From positions 64,988,589 through 65,052,588 of the forward strand of contig NC_081552.1 in the NCBI RefSeq assembly GCF_963082655.1: a stretch of DNA of 64,000 nucleotides, written 5' to 3'. Positions within the stretch are counted from its first letter, which is position 1, and each line of letters opens with the position of its first letter. The notes below the pieces were generated by a model. The model saw only the letters and a list, made by a program, of their open reading frames with translations, was not told where the DNA came from and ran no database searches. The stretch is from Stomoxys calcitrans. Lineage: Eukaryota > Arthropoda > Insecta > Diptera > Muscidae. The position numbers and the translations under genes are program-made. Positions 1 through 11,603 of this stretch are shown here, piece after piece.

Positions 1-137
1 GTCCTTGGGGTCCATCCCACCCTCAAACATAATTTATTTACCGATCATGCCATTATGGGGCTCATAAAAAATGTATTTGAAAGTAGAGCATGAAGCATAT
101 ATTTATATTAAGGGCCAAGTGTTTCTCTAAACCGGAG
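1..137 (+). repeat. F4 tandem-repeat monomer, partial
   Basis: It carries the F4 signature: 'tttaccgatcatg', 'atggggctca' and 'ggccaagtgttt', in the order seen at 23370-24040. It runs off the left edge and is interrupted at about 138 by a SINE. No coding potential is seen. Confidence 0.6.
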
Positions 138-396
138 TAAAAATTTACCCAGGAACCGAGAAAGGGCACACTTCTCACACATCAATGAAAGGTTTTTGAT
201 TCAAGTTTAAACTCAATGATAAGGGACTTTTTTTATAACCGAGTCCGAATGCGGTGCCGCGTGCGACATCTCTTTGAGGAGAATTTTTTACATGAACATG
301 CATGGCAAGTTCACCAGCTTTAAATTTTTTCCGATGTTATCGCCAGGATTTGAACGCAGGCGTTCAGCGTTATAGGCGGACATAGGCTACAATGGT
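138..396 (-). mobile_element. tRNA-derived SINE, near full length
   Basis: Read on the minus strand, it starts near 396 with a degraded A box (TAGCCTATGTCC) followed by a B box (GTTCAAATCC). It then has the body shared with the SINE at 11435 and a tail domain shared with 61850-61970 (TTGAGTTTAAACTTGAATC, TGTGTGAGAAGTGTGCCC). The A/B boxes are the internal RNA polymerase III promoter of tRNA-type SINEs. F4 sequence lies on both sides, so it probably inserted into an F4 monomer. The copy is diverged. Confidence 0.7.
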
Positions 397-486
397 ACGA
401 ATTCGATATACACATTCAGGGCGAAGTGTCCCAACCCTAAATGATATTAGAGAGTTAAAGAAGGCGCAGCGGACAGGATCGGTTCG
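397..486 (+). repeat. F4 fragment, continuation after the SINE
   Basis: 'acgaattcgatatacacattcagggcgaagtgtc' aligns with the F4 stretch 'cgaatctgatatcaatattcgggaaaagtgtc' near 50990-51010. It is therefore probably the other half of the monomer that the SINE interrupts. Confidence 0.45.
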
Positions 487-714
487 GCTAGTAAGATATA
501 TTTGTGCAAAATTTCAAGCACCTATCTTTACTCCTTAGCGTGCTTTCGACAGACGGACGGTTGAGCAGACGGACGGACATGGCTAGATTGATTTAAAATG
601 TCATGGCAATAAAGAATATATATTCTTTATGAGGTCTAAGACGCATATTTCGAGGTGTTACAAACGGAATGACGAAATTAGTATACCCCCCATCCTATGG
701 TGTAGGGTATAATA
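487..714 (-). mobile_element. F1 DINE-like element, 5' terminal fragment
   Basis: It contains the 'gtgctttcgacagacggacgg' core, the 'atggctagat' block, 'aagaatatatattctttatg' and the terminal block 'gtatacccccc...gtagggtata' with the expected order and spacing. The hairpin end and the monomer array are missing. Confidence 0.7.
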
Positions 715-734
715 AATCGCCAAAAACGAAATAA

Positions 735-1434
735 CTCCCCAAACATAGTTGTTTTTGCTTTCTTCCCCTGAAAGCCGACGTTTTTGTCCGATTTGGCTGA
801 AATTGAGCGTGTAGTGTTATGTTAAAACTTTCAACAACTGTGCCAAGTACGGTCCGAATCGGTATACAACATGATATAGCTCCCTTAGAAGCCGCAGTTT
901 TTATACAATTTAGCTGAAATTTTGGTACCAAATACGGTCCATATCGGTGCATAACCTGATATATCTCCCATATAAACCGATCTTTCGATTTGACTTCTTG
1001 AGCCCTTTTCAAACCACAATTTTTGTCCGATTTAGCTGAAATTGAGCATGCAGAGTTTTGTTATCATTTTCTGTGCCAAGTTCGGTCTAAATCGGTCTAC
1101 AGCCTTATATAGATCCCATATAAACCGATATCCCGGTTTGACTTCATGAGTCCTTACAAGCCGTAATTTTTGTCCGATTTGGCTGAAATTTTGAATGCGG
1201 TGTTCTGTAACGACTTCAACAACGGTAACAAATACGGTCCAAATCAGTCAATAACCTGATATAGCTCTCATATAAATCCTATTTCTCGATCGTCCTTGTT
1301 CGGTTCCTAGAAGCTTAAGTTTTTGCTGGTTTGACAGAAGTTTGGTATGTAAAATAAAATCATGCCCTTCAACTAAATTTATTTTAATTTCCCAAGGTTC
1401 GGCCTGGGTGAACTTTGCACACTTTTACTTGTTT
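735..1434 (+). mobile_element. Old F1-like element, 3' part
   Basis: Diverged monomers recur ('tttgtccgatttagctgaaatt', 'caacaactgtgccaagtacgg'). They end in a decayed hairpin (GGTTCGGCCTGGGTGAAC) and 'gcacacttttacttgttt'. The 3' end lies 7 bases from the 3' end of the next, oppositely oriented copy, so the two elements are tail to tail. Confidence 0.65.
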
Positions 1435-1440
1435 ATTTTG

Positions 1441-2922
1441 AACAAGTAAAAGCGTGCTAAGTTCGGCCGGGCCGAATCTTATATACCCTCCACCATGGAT
1501 CGCATTTGTCGAGTTCTCTTCCCGGCATCTCTTCTTAGGCAAAACAGGATATAAGAAAAGATTTGCTCTGCTATTAGAGCGACATCAAGATATGGTCCTG
1601 TTTGGACCACAATTAAATTATATGTTGGAGACCTGTGTAAAATGTCAGCCAATTCGAATAAGAATTGCGCTCTTTATGAGCTCAAAAAGTAAAATAGAGA
1701 GATCGATTTATATGGGAGCTGTATCGGGCTATGGTCCGATTCAGATCATAATAAACACGTATGTTGATGGTCATGAGAGAATCCGTCGTACAAAATTTCA
1801 GGCAAATCGGATAATAATTGCGACCTCTAGAGGCTCAAGAAGTCAAGATCCCAGATCGGTTTATATGGCAGCTATATCAGGTTATGAACCGACTTGTACT
1901 TTATTTGCCATAGTTGTTGAAAGTAACAATAAAAAACGTCTTGCGAAATTTCAGCCAAATCGGATAGGAATTGCGCCCTCTAGAAGCTCAAGAAGTCAAG
2001 TCCCCAGATCTGTTTATATGACAGCTATATCAGGTTATGAACCGATTTGAACCATATTTGGCACAGTTGTTGGACATCATAACAAAATACTACGTGCCAA
2101 AATTCATTCAAATTGGATAAGAATTGCGCCCTCTAGAGGCTCAAGAAGTCAAGACCCAAGATCGGTTTATATGACAGCTATATAAGGTTATGGATCGATT
2201 TGAACCATACTTGGCACAGTTGTTGGATATCGTAACAAAACACGTCATGCTAAATTTCATTCCAATCGGGTAAGAATTGCGCCTTCTAGAGGCTCAAGAA
2301 GTCAAGACCCAAGATCGGTTTATATGTCAGGTTATGGACCGCTTTAAACCATACTTGGCACAGTTGTTGGATATCATAACAAAACACGTCGTGCAAAATT
2401 TTATCCCAATCGGATAAGAATTGCGCACGCTAGAGGCTCAAGAAGTCAAGACCCAAGATGGGTTTATATGGCAGCTATATCAGGTTATGAACCGATTTAA
2501 ACTATACTCGGCACAGTTGTTGGATATCATAGCAAAACACGTCGTGCAAAATTTCATTCCAATCGGATAAGAATTGCGCACTCTAGAGGCTCAAGAAGTC
2601 AAGACCCAAGATCGGTTTATATGCCAGCTATATTAAAACATGGACCGATATGGCCCATTTACAATACCAACCGACCTACACTAATAAGAAGTATTTGTGC
2701 AAAATTTCAAGCGGCTAGCTCTACTCCTTCGGAAGTTAGCGTGCTTTCGACAGACAGACGGACGGACGGACGGACAGACGGACGGACATGGCTATATCGA
2801 CATAAAATGTCGCGACGATCAAGAATATATATACTTTATGGGGTCTCAGACGAATATTTCGAGTAGTTACAAACAGAATGACGAAATTAGTATACCCCCA
2901 TCTTATGGTGGAGGGTATAAAA
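1441..2922 (-). mobile_element. F1 DINE-like element, complete
   Basis: Both ends are present. The hairpin end begins 'aacaagtaaaagcgtgctaa' at 1441 with a perfect TTCGGCCGGGCCGAA palindrome. The other end is 'ggtggagggtata' at about 2910-2922. Inside are several ~153-bp monomers and a GGAC tract at 2756-2790. Open frames across it only reflect the monomer length of 51 codons. I see no protein and no Rep or helicase motif, so the element is non-autonomous. Confidence 0.85.
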
Positions 2923-4061
2923 ACATGTCATGCAAAATTTCATTCCAATCTGATAAGAATTGCGCACTTTAGAGGCTTAAGAAGTCAAGACCCAGGATCG
3001 GTTTATATGGCAGCTATATAAGGTTATGGACCGATTAGGACCATACTTGGCACAGTTGTTGAATATCATAACAAAACACGTCGTGCAAAATTTCATTATA
3101 ATCTGACAAGAATTGCGCACTCTAGAGGCTTAAGAAGTCAAGACCCAAGATCGGTTTATATGGCAACTATATCAGATTATGGACCGATTTGAACCATATT
3201 TAGCACAGTTGTTGAATATCATAACAAAACACGTCGTGCAAAATTTCATGCCAATCGGATGAGAATTGCGCACTTTAGAGGCTCAAGAATTCAAGATCCA
3301 AGATCGGTTTATATGGCACCAAATCAGATTATGAACCGATTTGAACCATATTTAGCACAGTTGTTGGATATAATAACAGAACACGTCGTGCCAAAACTCA
3401 TTCAAATCGGATAAGAATTGGGCACTCTAGAGGCTCAAGAAGTTAAGACCCAAGATCGGTTTATATGGCAGCTATATCAGATTATGGACCGATTTGAACC
3501 ATACTTGGCACAATTGTTGGACATCATAACAAAATACGTCGTGTTAAAATTCATTCAAATCGGATAAGAATTGCGCACTCTAGAGGCTCAAGAAGTCAAG
3601 ACCCAAGATCGGTTTATATGGCAGCTATATCAGATTATGAACCGATTTGAACCATACTTGGCACAGTTGTTGGATGTCATAGCAAAACACGTCGTGCAAA
3701 ATTTCGTGCCAATCGGATAAGAATTGCGCACTCTAGAGGTTCAAGAAGTCAAGACCCAAGATCGGTTTATATGGCAGCTATATCAAAACATGGACCGATA
3801 TGGCCCATTTACAATACCAACCGACCTACACTAATAAGAAGTATTTGTGCAAAATTTCAAGCGGCTAGCTTTACTTCTTCGGAAGTTAGCGTGCTTTCGA
3901 CAGACAGACGGACGGACGGACGGACATGGCTAGATCGACATAAAATTTCACGACGATCAAGAATATATATACTTTATGGGGTCTCAGACGAATATTTTGA
4001 GTAGTTACAAACAGAATGACGAAATTAGTATACCCCCCATCTTATGGTGAGGGTATAAAAA
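2923..4061 (-). mobile_element. F1 DINE-like element, 3'-truncated
   Basis: It starts inside a monomer immediately after the 5' end of the previous copy and runs to its own 5' end ('gtgagggtataaaaa', 4047-4061). The phrase gtttatatgg (one base changed in some monomers) recurs at 3001, 3154, 3307, 3459, 3612 and 3765, giving intervals of 153, 153, 152, 153 and 153 bp. The first monomers share variants with 37645-37800, so it belongs to that subfamily. Confidence 0.8.
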
Positions 4062-4080
4062 TAGCGTAAAAACGGTTACT

Positions 4081-5491
4081 TTTTATACCCTCCACCATAA
4101 GATGGGGGGTATACTAATTTCGTCATTTCGTCGAAATATTCGTCTGAGACCCCATAAAGTATATATATTCTTGATCGTCGCGACATTTTATGTCGATCTA
4201 GCCATGTCCGTCCGTCTGTCCGTGCGTCCGTCCGTCCGTCCGTCTGTCTGTCGAAAGCACGGTAACTTCCGAAGGAGTAAAGCTAGCCGCTTGAAATTTT
4301 GCACAAATACTTCTTATTAGTGTAGGTCGGTTGGTATTGTAAATGGGCCATATCGGTCCATGTTTTGATATAGCTGCCATATAAACCGATCTTGGATCTT
4401 GACTTCTTGAGCCTCTAGAGTGCGCAATTCTTATCCGATTGGGATGAAATATTGCACGACGTGTTTTGTTATGATATCCAACAACTGTGTCAAGTATGGT
4501 TCAAATCGGTCCATAACCTGATATAGCTGCCATATAAACCGATCTTGGGTCTTGACTTCTTGAGCCTCTAGAGTGCGCAATTCTTATCCGATTGGGATGA
4601 AATTTTGCACGACGTGTTTCGTTATGATATCCAACAACTGTGCCAAGTATGGTTCAAATCGGTCAATAACCTGATATAGCTGCCATATAAACCGATCTTG
4701 GGTCTTGACTTCTTGAGCCTCTAGAAGGCCCAATTATTATCCGACCAGAATGAAATTTTGCATGACGTGTTTTGTTACGATATCCAACAACTGTGCCAAG
4801 TATGGTTCAAATCGATCCATAACCTTATATAGCTGTCATATAAACCGATCTTGGGTCTTGACTTCTTGAGCCTCTAGAGGGCGCAATTCTTATCCAATTT
4901 GAATGAATTTTGGCACGTAGTATTTTGTTATGATATCCAACATTTGTGCCAAGTATGGTTTAAATCGGTCCATAACCTGATATAGCTGCCATATAANNNN
5001 NNNNNNNNNNNNNNNNNNNNNNNNNNNNNNNNNNNNNNNNNNNNNNNNNNNNNNNNNNNNNNNNNNNNNNNNNNNNNNNNNNNNNNNNNNNNNNNNNNNN
5101 NNNNNNNNNNNNNNNNNNNNNNNNNNNNNNNNNNNNNNNNNNNNNNNNNNNNNNNNNNNNNNNNNNNNNNNNNNNNNNNNNNNNNNNNNNNNNNNNAATT
5201 CTCATCCGATTTGGCACAAATTTTGTACAACGGGCTCCTCCCATGGCCTTTAACATACGTGTACAACATGGTCGATCTATAGCTTGATACAGCTCCCATA
5301 TAAAACGATCTCCCGATTTTGCTTCTTGCGCCCCGAATCGGTCTATAACTTGATATAGCTCCAGCTCCGTCCGTATTCATTATTCTTTGTTTGCCTAAAA
5401 ACAGATACTGCGCAAAGAACTCGACAGACGCGTCCATGGTGGAGGGTATATAAGATTCGGCCCGGCCGAACTTAGCACGGTTTTACTTGTT
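4081..5491 (+). mobile_element. F1 DINE-like element, contains assembly gap
   Basis: The 5' end 'ttttataccctccaccataa' starts at 4081. The GTCC/GTCT core is at 4207-4252, monomers follow, and after the N run the 3' hairpin (TTCGGCCCGGCCGAA, 5457-5471) and 'ttttacttgtt' close it. Its 5' end faces the 5' end of the preceding minus copy across 19 bases. Whether both sides of the gap belong to one copy cannot be seen. Confidence 0.75.
4997..5196. other. Assembly gap of 200 N
   Basis: An unbroken run of exactly 200 N lies inside an F1 monomer array. This is a placeholder length, so the true distance is unknown. Confidence 0.99.
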
Positions 5492-5510
5492 ATAATTAAA
5501 CTTAAACTTT

Positions 5511-6230
5511 GTCGAATTCTTTTCCCGATATCTCTTTTTAGGCAAACAAAGGATAAAAGAAAAGAATTGATTTAATATTGGAGCTATATCAATTTATGGT
5601 CCGATTCGGACCATAATTGAATTGAACGTAGAAGATAGTAGTAGTAGAAGCCATTGTATAAAATTTCAGCCAATTCGAGGAAGAATTGCGCCCTTAAGGG
5701 GCTCAAGAAGTAAAATAGAGAGATCGGTTCATATGGGAGCTGTATCAAGCTATAGATCTATTCGGACCATATATGTCAAGTATGTTAAAGGTCATGGGAG
5801 AAGCCGTTGTACAAAAATCTCAGCCAAATCGGATAATAATTACGCCCTCTGGAGGCTCATGCTATATCTGGACATTGATCGATTTGAACCATATTTGATA
5901 CAGTTGTTAGAAGTCATAACAAAACATATAGTACAAGATCGCCAAATCGGATAACAATTGCGTCATCTAGTGGCTCGAGAAGTCAATATCCCAGATCGGT
6001 TTTTATGGCAGGTATACCAGGTTATGTACCGATTTGTGCTATACTAAGCACTGTTGTTGCAAGTCATAACAAACCACCTCAAGCAAAATAACAGCCAAAA
6101 CGGATGAGATCAAGATCCAATATCGGTTTATAAGGCAGCGATATAAGGTTATGAACCGACTTGTACCATATTTTGTACAGTTGTTGGAAGTGATATCAAA
6201 ACACCACATTCGAAATTTCAGTCAAATCGG
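5511..6230 (-). mobile_element. F1-like element, 3' half without terminus
   Basis: It begins at 'gtcgaattcttttcccgata', just inside the usual hairpin end, and carries about four diverged monomers. At about 6230 the monomers change strand and continue as a plus copy, so this half never reaches a 5' end. Confidence 0.65.
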
Positions 6231-7349
6231 ACGATTATTATCCGCTTGGAATGAAATTTTGCACGACGTGTTCTATTATTATATCCAACAACTGTGCCAA
6301 GTATGGTTCAAATCGGTTCATAACCTGATATAGCTTTCATATAAACCGATCTGGGGTCTTGACTTCTTGAGCCTCTAGAGTGCGCAATTCTCATCCGATT
6401 TGAATGAAATTTTGCACGACGTGTTTTGTTATGATATCCAACAACTGTGCCAAGTATGGTTCAAATCGGTCCATAACCTGATATAGCTGCCATATAAACC
6501 GATCTGGGGTCTTGACTTCTTGAGCCTCTAGAGTGCGCAATTCTTATCCGATTGTAATGCAATTTTGCACGACGTGTTTTGTTATGATATACAACAACTG
6601 TTTCTAAGTATGGTTTAAATCGGTCCATAACCTGATATAGCTGCCTTATAAACCGATCTTGGGTCTTGACTTCTTGAGCCTCTAGAGCGCGCAATTCTTA
6701 TCCGATTGGAATGAAATTTTGCCAGACGTGTTTCAAATCGGTCTATAACCTGATATAGCTGCCATATAAACCGATCTTGCGTCTTGACTTCTTGAGCCTC
6801 TAGGGAGCGCAATTCTTATCCGATTTGAATGAATATTTGCATGAAGTATTTTATTATGATATCCAACAACTGTGCCATGTATGGTTGAAATCGGTTCATA
6901 ACTTGATATAGCTCCCATATATACCGATCTGGGATCTTGACTTTTTGAGCCTCTAGAGGTCACAATTATTATCCGATTTGCCTGAAATTTTGTGCGACGG
7001 ATCCTCTTATGACCATCAACATACGTATTTATTATGGTCTGAATCGGTCTATAACCCGATACAGCTCCCATATAAATCGATCTCTCTACTTTTCTTCTTA
7101 AGCCCCCAAAGGGCGCAATTCTTATTCGAATTAGCTAACATTTGATACAGGTCTCCAACATATATTGTGTATTGTAATTGTGGTCCAAGCCAGACCATAT
7201 CTTGATATCGCTCAAATAGCAGAGGAAATCTTTTTTTATATCCTTTTTTGCCTAAGAAGAGATGCCGGGGAAAGAACTCGACAAATGCGATCCATGGTGG
7301 AGGGTATATAAGATTCGGCCCGGCCGAACTTTGCACGCTTTTACTTGTT
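6231..7349 (+). mobile_element. F1 DINE-like element, 5'-truncated
   Basis: It starts inside a monomer at the strand-switch point and runs through about six monomers to a perfect hairpin and 'gcacgcttttacttgtt' at 7333-7349. The 5' TATACCC end and the GTCC core are absent. Together with 5511-6230 it forms an inverted pair whose outer ends are both 3' ends. Confidence 0.75.
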
Positions 7350-7441
7350 TCAAGTTGCTATATATTTTTCAGTTTTGTCAAAAATAATTATAATATATTT
7401 TGAAAATAATTAAAATTATTACTTATACCAACATATTGATC

Positions 7442-8386
7442 AAGAGCTCAAAAAGTAAAATAGAGAGATCGATTTATATGGGAGCTGCATCGGGCTATGG
7501 ACCGATTCATACCATAATAAACACGTATGTTGATGGTCATGAAAGAATCCGTCGTACAAAATTTCAGGCAAATCGGATAATAATTGCGACCTCTAGAGGC
7601 TCTAGAGGCTCAAGAAGTCAAGATCCCAGATCGGTTTATATGGCACCTATATCAGGTTATGAACCGACTTGTACTTTATTTGACATAGTTGTTGAAAGTA
7701 ACAATAAAAAACGTCTTGCGAAATTTCAGCCAAATCGGATAGGAACTGCGCCCTCAAGAAGGTCAAGAAGTCAAGTCCCCAGATCTGTTTATATGACAGC
7801 TATATCAGGTTATGGACCGATTTGAACCATACTTGGCACAGTTGTTGGATATCATAACAAAATACTACGTGCCAAAATTCATTAAAATCGGATAAGATTT
7901 GCGCCTTCTAGAGGCTCAAGAAGTCAAGACCCAAGATCGGTTTATATGGCAGCTTTATCTGGTTATGGACCGATTTGAACCATACTTGGCACAGTTGTTG
8001 GATATTATAAGAAAACACGTTGTGCAAAATTTCATCCCAATCGGATAAGAATTGCGCACTCTAGAGGCTCAAGAAGTCAAGACCCAAGATCGGTTTATAT
8101 GGCAGCTATATCAAAACATGGATCGATATGGCCCATTTACAATACCAACCGACCTACACTAATAAGAAGTATTTGTGCAAAATTTCAGGTGGCTAGCTTT
8201 ACTCCTTCGGAAGTTAGCGTGCTTTCGACAGACAGACGGACGGACGGACATGGCTAGATCGACATAAAATTTCACGACGATCAAGAATATATATACTTTA
8301 TGGGGTCTCAGACGAATATTTCGAGTAGTTACAATCAGAATGACGAAATTAGTATACCCCCCATCTTATGGTGGAGGGTATAAAAA
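7442..8386 (-). mobile_element. F1 DINE-like element, hairpin end missing
   Basis: It begins at 'gagctcaaaaagtaaaatag', which lies about 240 bases inside a full copy, and ends at the normal 5' end 'ggtggagggtataaaaa' (8370-8386). It carries a small internal duplication, 'ctctagaggctctagaggct', at 7591. About 90 AT-rich bases separate it from the previous copy. Confidence 0.75.
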
Positions 8387-8664
8387 CAATTTTGCGGTGA
8401 TTTTTTTTCGTAAAATGGTTGTTATAGTTTGCAAAATAAATGCACAAATATCAGTACTATTGTTTCAAAAGCTCATCAATTATACAGATAAACGTTTATT
8501 TTACCTTTCTGCATTTATAATTTTTGATTTTTAAATAAATTAAAACTGCCTATATGGATACAAACGAAAGTTGTGGTGTGTTTGTAAACATTTGTGTTTA
8601 ATGTTAATACGATATTGAAGTTCTTTTTTTTAGCGCTCATACAAATTTAATACATTAAAAAATT
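8387..8664. other. AT-rich flank upstream of piggyBac remnant
   Basis: I see no repeat unit or gene here. It probably contains the untranslated leader and the left end of the piggyBac element that follows, but I could not identify a TTAA-flanked terminal repeat. Confidence 0.3.
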
Positions 8665-10079
8665 GCCAAAATTTTTAGTCAATTTAAATGATTCTGACTT
8701 TTCGGAATTAGATGAATCAGAAGAATCTGATCTTATAAACAACTTGTACGATGCATTTGACAATAATAACAGCTTTTATTAGAAGAACTTTCTAGAGAAG
8801 GTCCATATGAAATTATATTACAAGATATCAATGTTGATAACGTTAGTGATGCAGGCAGTGGGATTGTTGGGATCGGAAAAGTGGCAGAGTTAACCGTTCA
8901 AGAGAGTCCAATTATTTTCGAAACTCCACATGTTCCATTTAAAAAGGCTGCACAATTCCTCTGGAAAAAACATAATTTGACTTATCCAGATACTTGGTTT
9001 TCTGCAACTGACCCAAAAAAAAAAACATTACGAAATCGCCTGTCGAGTACTTCTTGGAGTACTCTACAGAAGACTTTCTTCAACAAATAGTATCTTCAAC
9101 AAATCACTCGTCAATGCCTGCATGTGGAAAGTCTATGAATTTAACAAAGGATGAACTTCTAAAATGTTTAGCTCTAGAAATACTGATTGGAAATGTGTTG
9201 GAAAATAGGCACTGTAATACCATCATTCCCTGAAAATATGAGCAAGAATAGATTCCATTCTTTGCGCTATAAATTAAAGTTTGCAGTAGACCAACCTGCA
9301 GACGATAAGCTTTTTAAGGTTCGTCCTATAAGAAATATGTTCACAAAAAAATATCGTATTCCAATAGATGAAAATCTTTGTTTGGATGAAATGATCATCC
9401 CTTTCAAGAGAAGAACCTCATTGAGATAATATATGCCTAAAACACCCATAAAATGGGGAATGCAATTATTTTGCCTATGCAGCCAAAGGGTATAGTTTAT
9501 GCTTTTGAGATATGTCAGGGAAAATAAACAATACTTTCTGGCGCAAGGCTAGCGTTTTGTTCTGATATTGTGATTCGTCTTGTAAAAAATTATATTTTGA
9601 CAATTATTTTACAACTCTTACTTTGGTATTATATTTACAGCATAAAGGAATTTGGTCTGCAGGTACTCCAAGAGGTAATAGAGTCGGTAATGTTGAATTA
9701 AAATCTGAAAAGGATTTGAAAAAGAAGGCCATGAATTGATGACACGAACTACCATACTACCGAATTAAAAGGACAGACAATATTTTTCTTCTTCGATGGC
9801 TAGATGGAGAAATTGTGCAACTCGTGTCATTAATTCATGGCCATGAGCCCGTTAATAAAGTGTCCCGATTTTGCGCTGAGAAAAAGAAAAGTTTTAAAGT
9901 AACACAACCACAAATCAGAGGAAAACAAGAATATGCGAGGAGTAGATAAAATGGATTTTCTCCTTTCGTTGTATAGAATTTCAATTAGCTCTGGAAAGTG
10001 GACTCTTAAAATACAATATTTGACCACTTTATTTACTCGAGGCTAGAATATAGAATGGATCACGAGAAAAATAATGTGA
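8665..10079 (+). pseudogene. piggyBac-like transposase pseudogene, first part
   Basis: Fragments of a piggyBac transposase (cut-and-paste enzyme of TTAA-specific elements, DDE_Tnp_1_7 family) appear in order but in shifting frames. They are an acidic N-terminus (NDSDFSELDESEESD, near 8690), the segment SPVEYFLEYSTEDFLQQIV near 9040-9090 with STNHSS next, the segment around the first catalytic Asp (CLDEMIIPFKRRTSLR, 9379-9428), YMPKTPIKWG just beyond an in-frame stop, and MRGVDKMDFLLSLYRI near 9932, which matches the family GGVD signature containing the third catalytic Asp. Several stops and frameshifts make it inactive. The coding sequence is interrupted at 10080 by an F1 element and resumes at 10967. 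Confidence 0.85.
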
Positions 10080-10966
10080 AACAAGTAAGAGCGTAATAAG
10101 TTCGGACGGGGCGAATTTTATATACCCTCCACGATGGATCGCATTTGTCGAGTTCTATGCGCAGTATCTCTTTTTAGGCAAACAAAGAATACTGAATGCG
10201 AACTATTGTTCTATTGGAGCTATATCAAGTTATAGTCCAATTCAGAACATAAATTAATGCTGAACATTGTAGAAGCCATTGTGTAATATTTCAGTTCATT
10301 CGGATAAGAATTGGGCTTTGTAGGGGCTCAAGAAGCAAAATCGGGAAATAGGTTTATATGGGAGCTGCATCAAGCTATATATCGATTCAGACTGTATTAA
10401 ACACGTATGTTGAAGATCACCCTCTAGAGGCTCAAGAAGTCAAGATCCCAGATCGGTTTTTATGGCAGCTACATCAGGTTATGTACCGATTTCCACCATA
10501 CTTAGCACAGTTATTGGAAGTCATCCAAATTTCAGCCCAATCGGATGAGAATTGCGCGCTCTTTTGGCCCAAGAAGTCAAGATTCGAGATCGGTATATAT
10601 GACAGCTATACCAGATTATGAAATCGGACGAGAATTGCGCCCTCTAGGGGCTCAAGAAGTCAAGACCCAAGATCGGTTTATACGACAGCTTTATCAAAAC
10701 ATGGACCGATTTGGACTATTTACAATCCCAACCGACCTACACTAATAAAAAGTATTTGTGCATAATTTCTAGCCCCTAGCTTTACTCCTTCGAAAGTTAG
10801 CGTGCTTTCGACAGACTGACGGACGGAGGGATATGGCTAGGTCGACTCAAAATGACATGACGACCAAGAATATATATACTTTATGGGGTCTCAGACGCAT
10901 ATTTCGAGGTGTTACAAACAGAATGACGAAATTAGTATACCCCCATCCTATGGTGGAGGGTATAAA
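10080..10966 (-). mobile_element. F1 DINE-like element nested in piggyBac
   Basis: Both ends are recognisable. The hairpin end starts 'aacaagtaagagcg' with a decayed palindrome (GTTCGGACGGGGCGAATT), and the 5' end is 'ggtggagggtata'. The copy is diverged and has only three or four monomers. It lies between the YRMDHEKNN and NHVDLLNF segments of the transposase, so it is younger than the piggyBac insertion. No target-site duplication is apparent, as expected for helentron-type insertion. Confidence 0.8.
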
Positions 10967-11310
10967 TATAATCATGTGGACTTACTGAACTTTCGAAATG
11001 ATATTGCCAATGGCCTTTTAGCTCGATCAAAGCAACAATCATGTTCTCGTGGGCGTGGACGCCCAACATTTTGCTAAATTGAAGATGCTTCAATTAGTCC
11101 AATGCCTTTCAATAGGAAACGCCATGCAACACCTTCAATTTCTGTTCGATATGACGTTAATCAGCATTGGCCAGAACACATAACCGATAAAGGTAGATGT
11201 AAAGTTGAAGGATGTAAAGGACAAACACGACTCAAGTGTTCAACTTTTTCCTGTGCATTCCAAATGGATCGAAAAACTTTAAAAAATTCCATTATGTCAA
11301 ATGAATAAGT
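10967..11310 (+). pseudogene. piggyBac-like transposase pseudogene, C-terminal part
   Basis: It resumes with VDLLNFRNDIANGLLARSKQQ (piggyBac family: LxxFRxxIAxxL) and continues, after one stop, to a cysteine-rich C-terminus containing RCKVEGCKGQTRLKCSTFSC. This is the C-terminal zinc-binding domain usual for the family, truncated near the end. Together with 8665-10079 it describes one dead transposase gene. The following 120 bases are AT-rich. Confidence 0.8.
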
Positions 11311-11434
11311 TTTTGGTAAAAAAATTTTTCGGTTATATGTACTCTGTATATTAAATATTGATTATTGTTATTATTTTGTATTATTTTATTGTAATTATAT
11401 GAATTATAGACTTAATTTTCAAATTTGTACAATT

Positions 11435-11603
11435 GGAGGCCACCGTAGCGCAGAGGTTAGCATGTCCGCCTATGACGCTGAACGCCTGGGTTCGAATCCT
11501 GGCGAGACCATCAGAAAACATTTTCAGCGGTGGCTTTCCCCTCCTAATGCTGGCAACATTTGTGAGGTAATATGCCATGTAAAACTTCTCTCCGAAGAGG
11601 TGA
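11435..11603 (+). mobile_element. tRNA-derived SINE, 3'-truncated
   Basis: The sequence begins GGAGGCCACCGTAGCGCAGA and is the best preserved SINE head in the window. It continues through 'ggtggctttcccctcctaat' and 'cttctctccgaagaggtg', then stops abruptly where LOA-like sequence begins. The usual tail seen at 61850-61970 is missing. Confidence 0.8.
11446..11499 (+). promoter_or_regulatory. RNA polymerase III internal promoter (A and B boxes) of the SINE
   Basis: The A box is TAGCGCAGAGG at 11446-11456 and the B box is GGTTCGAATCC at 11489-11499, a perfect match to the tRNA-type B-box consensus. The spacing is close to that of a tRNA gene. A functional tRNA is not supported because no cloverleaf stems flank the boxes. 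Confidence 0.75.

Noticed and set aside
1454..2050. 198-residue open frame at the hairpin end of an F1 copy
   Set aside because: Same cause as above: it covers the element terminus and monomers, and equivalent positions in sister copies contain stops.
4997..5437. Open frames crossing the N run
   Set aside because: They are built from unknown bases inside an assembly gap.
11446..11520. Possible tRNA gene
   Set aside because: A and B boxes are good, but no acceptor or anticodon stem pairs around them and the same head occurs at 138-396, 24471 and 61838, so it is a SINE.
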